From the NCBI GenBank assembly GCA_039545295.1, contig BCIK01000010.1, forward strand, positions 372,001-436,000: a stretch of DNA of 64,000 nt, in the 5' to 3' direction. The stretch's first letter is position 1. Each line of letters starts with the position of its first letter. The notes beneath the pieces are model-generated. The model searched no databases and was not told where the DNA came from. It saw only the letters and a list, made by a program, of their open reading frames with translations. The position numbers and the translations under genes were made by a program. Source of the DNA: Udeniomyces pyricola (Eukaryota; Basidiomycota; Tremellomycetes; Cystofilobasidiales; Mrakiaceae). Positions 47,113-57,119 of this stretch are shown here, piece after piece.

Positions 47113-50100
47113 ATGGATCCTGAGCTGCCAGCTCCGGGCGCTAACCCTGAAGCATCCACCTCCAGTCAACCGGTAGGGTACGACCGCTCGGCCCCTTCTA
47201 ATTCGACCACTTCTACTTCAACTGGCAAGAAGAAAGCTCGCTTCCCCACCACTCGTTCAGTCGACGGTCTCGCAGAGAAACCAGTCCTGAAGCGTAACCA
47301 GGCGTGTACGACCGTGAGTTCAGCCCAGCGCGCAGGTGCCGCAGTGCCGGATTGCACAAGACCGCCACTTGCTGAGCTTGCAATCCACCTCCCCTTCTCT
47401 AACCCGACTTGTACATGCTGCTCCACGTCTACAGTGTAGGAAGAGGAAGCTTCGTTGCGATGCAGCGCGTCCAGCCTGTTCTACTTGCCTTCGTTCCTTC
47501 AATTTCTCGTGAGGATCATATGTACTGTCGCGTCTTTCGACCCAGAAGATCTCCTTCACTGATTGCAATCAACCTTCTCTGCTCCCTTTTTATTGTACGT
47601 TCCATAGCATTGTCAACCTTAAGCCGGGACGACCACGACCCGACAAGCCAAGATGCATCTACGAAGAGCCACCCGAACTCGAAGTCCTTCCGTGTGATAT
47701 TGCGGCTGCTGCTGCCACTGCCGCCCTCCGGGTTACCCCTGCCTCCATAGGTGATGCGCCGACCTCCTCACCAGCGCCCACCTTGAAATCCTGTCCTCTT
47801 AGTATATATCCTCACTCTCATCGCTCAGAGACAAATTCATCAACATCTGATTCGGCTCTTCCCTCGCAACGCCTGAATTCAGACGGCCATCCCCCCTCGA
47901 CTGATCTTCTACCAAAGCTCCAACAACAAGAAGTGCGGCTGAATTCTCCTCTTCACCCTTCGAAAGACTCACCCTGCTCTTCAGCTGTCCTTGACGAGGC
48001 TATCGTCGCAGAAAATCTGGCGTTGCGACTGAAAGTTCAGGAACTCGAGAAGAAACTCATCCAGGCAGCGACGGAAGATGAGTCGGCCCAAGTCCGACCA
48101 GTCGCTCATGAGGCGACTGACCTCAGGGATTCGCTCAAGAATCATGCTAGAAATCCGATAACCCCGCAGGAAGGAGAAAAGACACAGATTCAAGGTTGGA
48201 AGGAGCAGCAACCCGAGCGGCAGCTCTCCTCAAACCGTGTTCGCACTTTCGCACATGCCTCTGGCTCGGCAACGTCATCCAATGGTCGGGAGCGCTACGA
48301 AGATGAGATGCATGGTACTCCAGTCAACTTTTCTCATGCACCCATATCTGACACCTTGAGACCATCTCTGTCCGCCTGGTCATCGGCACCGGTTCTTGTC
48401 CATAACCAATCAAATTCGTCTCTCGCTAGCTCCTCAGCCAGTCAGCCCCTTCTTTCGTCTACAACCTTGCCTTCCGGACAACATGCTAGCACAGCTTCCT
48501 CTGCGTCTTCCTTTCCTCCATTGTATCCCCCGCCATCTTCGTACGCACCTCCGGCATTCGCGTCATCTTGCTCCTCGTCTCGACGATCCACTCTCTCGGT
48601 GTATTCTCTCCTTCATCCCTCCTCTCCACCTGTGGTCGATGCCATAGTACCGTCACCATCCTCATTTCACTCGACCTACCAGCCACCTTCGGTAGCGAGC
48701 TCTGTCAACTATCCAGTCCAGCCTATCGGCTCTCGGTTCCAGCCCTGGGACCGTCCTCCCCGACCTGTCTTCCCCTTTGCCTCCCTATCAACGATGGAAC
48801 TACCGGATCGTCCTTCATATCAACAATCACATTTCGAGGAAGGAGTTCAACCTCCATACGTGAAGCCTCCAGGACCTCTGCAGATGTCAGCCTCTACCTC
48901 CATACCGGCTATGGGACGCACCCTTGATCTCAACACCAACACGGAGGAGGTGGAGAGGATGGACGTGGGTGTACCTGAACCAAATCCATCAGAAACAGGG
49001 CTTAAAGAGGACCTTGTTGCCGATGGCAAGGCCCCACTGGAAGGAACGGATGAGTTCTTGTTGAACTTGCTCTGGCCTGGGTGAGTGAATATGCAGTCAA
49101 TTTGACGTTTCGCCATTTAACTCCATAACTTTTTTGTCTCGTGAACTCCAACTGACACGTTCTTTCTCCTAATTATGTCTCACTTGCTTCTCCTTTGCCT
49201 TGATCACGCGATAACTGATCAAACTGGGATTATTCACTGACTGTTCAGCTGGCCTCCTCATCTGCCGTCCCCTGGCTTAATGAAACACATCGTTGATGTC
49301 TTTTTTGCTAACAATTCCATCGTCAATGCCGTTTTCAACGAAGTCCGTCTGAAGTCTCGACTGCGACTTCCTCCAACGCATGCCAACTTCCCTCACCCAG
49401 GTAAGTGTCTTGTACCACACAGGTCTGATGATGGGAGTCACTATACAAAGACTTATCCCTGTTCTGACTGGTCTGCATGTCGTCCGAGGAAGCCATCCTG
49501 CATGCTCTCTGCGCCGTCACTGCTCGACATCTTGGTGTTCCAAATATCGTCCTTAGTCCACCCGAGTGTGCGGGAACGCGGATGCCTCTACCACGCACGG
49601 CGGGGAGGAGAAGCGTCCTGTCAGAAACGGCCCAGCGACCGAGCTGGAATGGGTTTGGGCAGAGGCCTGGCTGGGTCAAGATGGACGATGGCATCGAGGG
49701 GGATTTTGGCGAGATTCATCATTCGGTCAGTAAGAACACACCGAACACGATTTATCTGTGATGCCAAGGTTTTTTTTTATATATCTTGACTTACTATTCG
49801 ACCCTCTGGCGACTGACTCTATTGGATGGCGGATGCACCTTTGGTTTTTACAGTGGGCAAAGATCTACATCTCCGAATCAATGGCCAACCCAAGCGAGTG
49901 GCTGAGTCTATTGCAAGTGAGCTGGATTCCTTACAGTTCCGTTGCCCACCAGACTTCTGTTCTCATGTTGTCCTTCTATGTGTTTTCGATCACGATACTT
50001 TTCTTCGGCCCAGGCCCAAGCGTTGCAGGCTTACTACTTGCTCCAGCATTCACTAGTGATGGAGGCATGGGTCGTGACTGGCCAAGTGGAGCGGTCCGTA

Positions 50101-53100
50101 GCTTCTTGTCTTCTGTCTGATCGAGTTCCGACCCTAATTGGGAATTATGTCAAAACAACTGACGGCAATTGTCGACTTTTCCGCTACTGTAGAATGTTGT
50201 CGCCATTGAACCTCTATCATCAGTCTCCAGCACCCAAATCTGGTATGTCGAACCTACGGGCTACCCCAGGAACAAAAGGCTTGGCCAAGACAGATCCTCG
50301 AGAGGAGGAGATCGATCGGATTGAAAAGCAGAAGTATGCGATCTTCTTTTCTCTTTCTCTTTCAACGGTCCCTACTTTCTTTTACTCGCTCTGTGTGCTC
50401 ATCTTCATCTACTGCCTTTCACCCCATAGCTTGGTTTGGTATTTCGTCATTTTGGATGGGTTCGCCAGCTTAGCTACAGACTGGCCAACATCATTTGACG
50501 TCAACAACTTTGTTCGTCTCGTTATTCTCTGGTCTACCTCCCTGACGAACAATGGCTGACCAACGCGTCCTTTCTGTGTTTCTCTTATTCCTGCTATGAC
50601 TTGCATCAGACTGTTGGACTTCCAATCGCCCTGGCTTCTCATCCGACCGGTGTAGGTCTCGTGTCCGGTTGAACTTTGTTATTTCAGCCTCATGATAAGT
50701 TTTAACCCATGGCTTTTTTCTCAGGCCCAATCAGATCAACCGTTCCAAAGCATTAGTTCTCTAGATCTCTTTTCGAATCCCTCTGACTCGATTGAGAATC
50801 CCTTCAGGTCTGTCGTCAAGGCTTCGCTTCTTGCTCGAGAAGTCCTCCAATTCTCGAAGAAGCTCGATCTGGCAAGTCGGCGGGCAGGAAACAATTCGTT
50901 CGATCCGTCCTGCAGCGATGATGATCCGAGAGAGACGCTCGCTTTCCAAGAGTTGGATGCAAAGCTCATCGCGTACGTCAAGGTGTTAACCAGAAGGCAT
51001 CCGGTCGCCTTTGGCATCGCATTCGATGGGCAGGCGATTGATCGTACGTAGCTCGATCTTTTACCTTTACTCAACATCCTCTGTGTTAAGAGATATGATC
51101 AGCTTCTAATACGTTCGATATTGCGTCTCCGTCGTATACTTTTACTGGCAGGATACTTGCTTTGCGCACAATGCCATGTGCACATGACAATCATCACACT
51201 TCGTTCGTTGCGCTTTGTACCTTGGAAGACGACTGTGTGATCACCCAGCACAACTTAGCTTATCATTGATAACACTCTTTCCATCCCCTTCCCCCCCCCC
51301 CCTTTCTTCCCCCTTTTTCAACCTTCTCCCTCTTTTTTTTTAATTTTAAAAAAAAACTATAAAAAAAAAACTCAACTTGGTTCAGATACTCGCTTCGCCA
51401 ACCCGTACGATGCCTCGGACGTATCCAACGATCGAATCAAGGCATCTATCCGATGGTTGCTGCAGATCGTTCATTCGATCAGTGCGACCAACTATGATAC
51501 TCTAAAACTGCCAGTGTAAGCTCTTTTCCAAGCTCACTTTGGATGCACTCAGCCCAGACTAAACGTTTCTTACGTCTTCTCTCCTTCTTTCTGCATCCTA
51601 TCAGGATTCTTCTGTTCACCTGGTGAGGGACTTGCACTTTCTCTTTGTTGTTTGTCATCAGCTCGACCGCCCGCACATGCTCTGACTTCTATTCCGTCTC
51701 ACGTCTCACGTCTCGCTATGCCTCTTCCGCGACTGGCTCGACGCGTCTTTCTACTTCCAGGCTCGCACCTGCAAAAGCTCTCATTCAATACCTCGAAGTC
51801 AGTCTTTTCGAACAGGATCATGCTCGAGCGGCTGGATATCAGGACGACATCATGGTCTTCCAGAAACTGCATAAACAGGTACGCGTGTCGTTATCAATCT
51901 ACTCATACACGATAGCATGAGGGCGCGATGTGTCTGAATTTAGTGTCGTCTCCCTCCTCGGACTTACGACCTGCGCTCTATGCGATGTTTCCGCACCCGA
52001 CGTGTAGATCGGCCAAAAGCTTCCGCTGGGCGTTCGACAATACAAAATGATTGTATGTCCAGACCCATGTTTCTCCAGTCACCCTCCGGCTCTCTCGTTG
52101 AAATTTGCAAATTCCCAATCTCACCAACCTTTCAATGCTTCCTCTTCTTGTACCACTCCTCGCCAATGATAGGAACAACTCCTGGCCAAAGCATTGTCGG
52201 CATCTTCTTTCCATCCCCCTTCACCGCATTTTCCGTCGTTACCTCCGCCATCTCCTCCGCTTTCACTTCCTCCGCCGTCGCCATCGCTTCTTCCATCCTA
52301 CTCAGTTCTCCCCGAAGGAAATCACACCAACGATGACGACTTTCAATCTTATAACCGCCCTACGACGACTGAGAACAGCGTCGCCCAGCAAACCGTACCC
52401 CTGTCTTTCCCGCCCCCACCACCACCACCACAATCACAACCGGCACCTCCACCACAACGTGTTTACCCCTCTCAGCCAACTGCTTCCTCATCTGCTTTGA
52501 CTCCCATGACCTACAACTATCAGCTTCCTCCGCATGCGCATGCGCATCCACAATCACAATACCACCATCATTCTCATGCCCATGTCTACTATAATACCCC
52601 AGCGGATCCCTATCCGACCACTTCCAGTTTGGGAGGACACGAGACTGACGAAAGAGGGCGACACGTACAAACGCATGATCAAACCTACATCGAGGGTCCT
52701 CGAAACCCTTCGGCAATTCACTCCCTGGTGGCCCCTATGGATCGACCTTTATATCATCACCATACCCAATCACACACTCGACTACCCCCACAAATCTATC
52801 CGCCCGCATTGTCGTCGTCGTCGTCGTCGTCGTCGCCGTTATTGTTCCGCTCCGAATTTTCAAGTACGATGTCCATGGAGATGGGCGACTCTTCCTCTCG
52901 TACTGGTGGTTCATATGCTTCGTACACGGGACAACATGGATTACCCATCCAATCGTCACAACCGTCATTACCACTACCACCCTCTCATCTACTACCGCTT
53001 CGAGTACCAACGACACCTTTACAACAAACATCTCGGTCAGGTACGAGCCGATTGGGGACCGCTTTGATATCGACCGGTGGGCCGCCTTTTCCTCTTCCTC

Positions 53101-53369
53101 ATCCCCATCTACAGCCTCTTGATCCTACACCTTTGGATCATCAGATCGATCCTTCCCCTTCATATTATCCCCATTCCTATCACGATCAACACCAGGATCG
53201 AAACCAGAATCATCATCATCATCATCATAACGACAACAATAGCAACAATCCCGAGAACGAGAACAGCAACCAACATCAACAACATCATCACCAACGTCCA
53301 CACCATCACCAACATGGTTATCACCCTCCTTTTTCTTCTTCGCATCCTGCAAACCATCCGCACACATAA
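47113..53369 (+). CDS. large Zn(II)2Cys6 fungal transcription factor
   Basis: Nuclear DNA-binding regulator. Exons 47113-47313, 47435-47508, 47608-49080, 49249-49411, 49489-49725, 49854-49916, 50014-50093, 50193-50333, 50430-50511, 50610-50651, 50725-51043, 51386-51515, 51605-51622, 51761-51878, 52008-52052 and 52173-53369 give about 1,460 aa. The six zinc cysteines lie near residues 65-105: ACTTCRKRKLRCD, ACSTC and RCIYEE. A ~480-residue Ser/Pro-rich region with a short coiled coil (AENLALRLKVQELEKKLIQ) precedes the fungal transcription-factor middle homology domain (GWPPHLPSPGLMKHIVDVFF, AILHALCAVTARHL, QALQAYYLLQHSL, VWYFVILDGFASLATDW). The final exon (398 aa) is His/Pro/Ser-rich. The exon 4/5 junction is doubtful. 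Target genes cannot be inferred. Confidence 0.85.
52811..52835. repeat. TCG trinucleotide run coding for polyserine
   Basis: Eight tandem TCG units within the last exon of the Zn2Cys6 gene, encoding a Ser8 tract. A translated trinucleotide repeat can vary in length between strains without shifting the frame. Confidence 0.9.
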
Positions 53370-54189
53370 ACTATAGTTGAAACCTCACCCCCACCCCCTT
53401 CCATACTCCTATTTGCACCCAGATTAGAAGCAAACGACAAAAAAAAAACCTCTCCTGATTGATGATGACATAAATGCCACCGTTTTAGATCTTTTTGTCA
53501 GATCCCTTTTCATCGAGACATCGCATATATATATATCCATAAGTATCGTCCTTTGTTCGTTTCTATCCATGTCTTTTTTGTCCTTTTCTTTTTGTTTGTG
53601 CATAAGGATATGGATGGAGGTTTTGCAGAAATTAAAGGAGGGAGGGGGGAGGGGGGAGTGGGTGGGTTGAATGAGGCAGCATCAAGGTAGGAAAGGACTA
53701 GGGTGATGTTACGAAACGGGAAGGAAAAGGAGAGAACAAGCTCTGGACCCGAAAGCCGATCGGGAGAAGAAGGAGAAAGGATGAAAAAAAAAAAAAAAAA
53801 AAAAAAAAACCCAAAGGGAAGCAGGAGGAGGGGAGGTGAAGGAAGGAAGGGAGGGGGGGGGGAATAGGGAAACGAAACATCGAGAATCTCAAATCAGATA
53901 CATCCATCGGATTGAATTTATTTCGTCGTTGAAGACGCGACGGACGTCGATCGCTGAGACTTTTTTTTTTTTTTGTGAAACGAAAACGAAAAAAGTAGAC
54001 AGAAGTAAGAGAGAGAAAGCGAGAGAAAGAAGACAGAACAGAAAGGGAACAAGAAAAAAAAAAGATTATAGAAATCAAGTACCAAGAATCAGCGTCTTTT
54101 TTTTTTCTTTGGAGAAGGAGGGGTTTCTGCTTCTAAATTGGGGGGGGGGGGGGAAGGGGGGCACCCCAAAAAAAAACGTCTTTTGAAAT
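53370..54189. other. convergent 3' region between the Zn2Cys6 gene and SWC4
   Basis: 820 bp of untranslated sequence with a poly-A run (53781-53810), several G-runs (about 53638-53665, 53850-53862, 54140-54160) and a T run (53961-53974). No gene is recognised. Confidence 0.55.
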
Positions 54190-56826
54190 TTATTGGTAGG
54201 ACGATGGATTTGAAGAAGTGAGAGGGGGGGAGGGGGAAGGAGAACTCACTCTTTTGCGACCTGAGCCAGCGCTGGAGCTGGTGGTACTTGCTGCCCGAAC
54301 AGAGGCAACGGCAGGATTCACGGGGGCCTCTATTGCCGCAGTCGTCGACGTCGTGGCTGGTTCAGTAGAGTCTGAGGTCATTGAACTCTCCAACAACGGT
54401 GAAGCCCCTTCGACGACGCCTTCCATCTTGGCATCTTCCCCTTTTACGACCGCTTCCTCTGAAGTCTTCCCCTTTCCTCCTCCCGCCGGCGTCCCAGCCG
54501 CGGCCGATGGTGCAGCTCCAGCCACCTTCGCCGCCAATTTCGTCTTGAGACTCTTGACTTCTTCTTCCATCCTCTCGACTGCCCGTCTCATCTCGACCAA
54601 GCCCTGGGCAGCTTGAACCAATCCATCCTGACGTTCCAGGTTGACCCTCGTGGGCATGACGAGTTTTCCCGGCATCGCGACAGGTGGTTGGAGTTGACCG
54701 ATGAGCGTCAGCACGGGGTTGAGCAGGGATGGTTTCGATGGCGTCGGTAGACGCGACGATCGGAGGTGGACGGGAACATTGGGCGTGTGTGGGATAGGGG
54801 GCGGCGGCGGCGGGGGATGAAGCGAGGATTTTTGAGCGGCAGAAAGAGGTGGGGGTAGAGGATGAAGACGATGGATGCAGTGGACGAGATCTGGTGGTCA
54901 GGAAGAGAAAGTGCATACGTAAGAAAAGGAAATTTCAAGTAGTCACGGATTGACCACATCTCCCACCCAAGCAAGGTAAAAGAAAAGAAAACAAAAAGAG
55001 TATCAAAGGCGACATAAGAAGAAACGGATAGAAATGAAAAGCAAGAGAACAAGGTGATCGAGAAAGAAGAAGAAAAAAAAAAGAGCCATCCTTCCGAAGC
55101 AAAAACTTACCGTGTTTCGCCGTCTTTTCCGCTTTCTTCGTCCCACTTCCCTCCAAACCCAACACATCTTTCTTCCTCTTCTTATCTCCTCCATTGCCAT
55201 TCCCGCCATTCCCAGCTGTACCCGCAGCACCATTGCCCTCTGCTCCTCCGACTCCCCCATTCGCCGCTGCGCCCGAGGCCAAGCTCTTCCCAGGGAGACC
55301 AACTAAACCCGACTCAAATCCGGCGAGCATCTTCATGAGGTCTTCACGCTCGGCCTTGAAGCGCCGCTCCGATTGTTCGAGCCGTTTGCATTCCAGGTAA
55401 AGCGCCTCTTCTTCGGCGATCTGAGCCGGCGTGAGAGTGAGGAGATGGGAGGCGTAGGTTTTACGGGCGAGTTCACGTTCTGATATATGATGGCAGAAGG
55501 AACAAAAATAGGACCAAATCATTAGCCCTCATAGCAGAATTGCCAACCAGAAAGGAACACAAACCTAAACCAAAGCCACTATGTGATTGCCCCCATTTCG
55601 CCCTGGTTTCGGACCCAAACTCACCTTTGTCAAACGCATAATACTGTAGCATGGTTGTCTTGCCCTGCTCATCCCCTGTCGGACGACTCCTGACCAACCT
55701 CCTGCATACGCTGTAGTAGCGGCTCTTGATGTCCTCGATCGAGCGCTTGCGAACGCCCGCGAGTGCACCACTGCCAGTTTCGTTGCCTTGGTTGAGAGGA
55801 ACGTTGGACCCCGTCGTCGTGGGCATCGGTAGCTCGTCCTTTGAAGAAGAGGAAGAAGACGATGGGTCGTGGGTGCTTGTGGTGGCGGTTGTTGGTAGGG
55901 AGGTGGGGAGAGACGCGGACGCGGTGGGAAGGGATGAAGTGAGGGGGGAAGAAGGGTGGAAAGCATAGCGATCGGCGACGATGACGAAACGAAGGTCGTA
56001 CGTCCGAAGGAGAGAAAAGAGGTACGTCGTTTCGGCTTGGGACCAATCGTCATCTATGAGGAAGAGTTCGTTTACATATATCATGGTGCGATGATAGTCA
56101 GCGGGGTGATGAGCACCATGAACATATGCTACAAGAAGAAAGGATATGAAAACTGCGATTCTTTGTCGTCGTCGCCGTACCTCGCAAATGGTTATCATAC
56201 TCGGCTTGAGAAAAATCCATGACGGGAGTGACAGTGTTGTACTTTTCAAACGAGTCTGCGATATGCCGTATCAGAGATATGGGTGAGTCAGCTTGGTGGT
56301 GTCTACAGAAGGGGGACTAGGGAAGAGGGATGATTGACCTTGAGTCGTCGCGTTGGTTGATTTGGTCCAATGAGACAGCTCGAATCCGGTCCTCGTCGCA
56401 GGATTGAACGGTTTCCATTCCCTGAGAGATCCCATACATGTACACGAGCAAACACGCCGTGTTAGTCGAGCTGGGCAAGAGTGAAGCGAAGGAGGTACAT
56501 CGCAACAGGACAGTACGCGTCAAGCAGCGGTCGGTTCCGACGGACCATCTTGAGCTCTCCTTTCCCTTCCCCTTGCGACCAAGACCGAGGCTTTGGTGTT
56601 CGCTGGAGGTAGAGACAGCGGAAGAGAGAGAAGCTTGAAGGCTTGGTGCGTTGTCTCCGATGAGGGCGTAGAGCTGGCGCGAGAGGCCTGGCGGATGGCT
56701 CAGCTGAGCGGGTTGGGTCGGGTGCGGATTGTTTCGGTAGGAGGACGAGGAGGGGAAGGGGGGAATGTTGGGTCTCGGACGTTTGGGTGGGGGCTGCGAT
56801 TGAGGGTTGGCGTCGGTGGATTGCAT
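54190..56826 (-). CDS. SWC4: SWC4/DMAP1 homologue, SWR1 and NuA4 complex subunit
   Basis: Subunit shared by the H2A.Z-loading SWR1 remodeller and the NuA4 acetyltransferase. Exons 56826-56546, 56421-56339, 56255-56181, 56053-55625, 55479-55111 and 54890-54190 give 645 aa. Family marks: WEWKPFNPATRTGFELSHW, then DSFEKYNTVTPVMDFSQAEY, the SANT-like DDDWSQAETTYLFSLLRTYD with FVIVADRYAF, IEDIKSRYYSVCRRL, and after it ELARKTYASHLLTLT with a charged helix (ALYLECKRLEQSERRFKAE). A C-terminal block (LLNPVLTLIGQL, LVMPTRVNLERQDGLVQ) and a second helix follow. Low-complexity inserts (Ser/Thr in exon 4; Gly/Asn/Ala in exon 5; Pro in exon 6) lengthen it over yeast Swc4 (about 475 aa). Divergent from GCD1. 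Confidence 0.91.
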
Positions 56827-57119
56827 GGTTGTTGTTGTTGATGATGAGGATGATGGTGTGTTAGTAGATGATGATGATGATATGGAGTGTGAGATGATGT
56901 GGATGGAAGAAGGGATGGATGGATGGATGAGTATATGCTAACTATCGAATGTGCAAGTATGATAGTATATGATAGTATATGATAGTATATGATAGTATAT
57001 AATTATATATAATAGTATATAATAGTATACGCAACAGAAAGGGTTAACGTCTTAATTGACATTCCATTCATCATCAACTCCCGTCCATCATCAGATTCCC
57101 TCATCCTTCCGCCACCATC
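56827..57119. promoter_or_regulatory. divergent promoter of SWC4 and GCD1
   Basis: 293 bp between two start codons. It contains GTT/GAT trinucleotide runs near the SWC4 side and, centrally, a tandem 10-bp AT-rich array (see repeat). Both genes are housekeeping, so a shared, constitutive promoter is plausible. Confidence 0.65.
56961..57030. repeat. tandem 10-bp array, unit GATAGTATAT
   Basis: Four perfect consecutive copies of GATAGTATAT (56961-57000) are followed by three decayed copies (57001-57030) in strict 10-bp register, with a partial copy to the left. Each perfect unit carries a GATA core. The array sits in the divergent SWC4/GCD1 promoter, about 90 bp upstream of the GCD1 ATG. Confidence 0.95.

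Noticed and set aside
52735..53367. Several overlapping frames antisense to the last Zn2Cys6 exon, rich in Val, Asp and Met
   Set aside because: They are translations of the reverse of His, Asn and Ser codon repeats and have no independent support.
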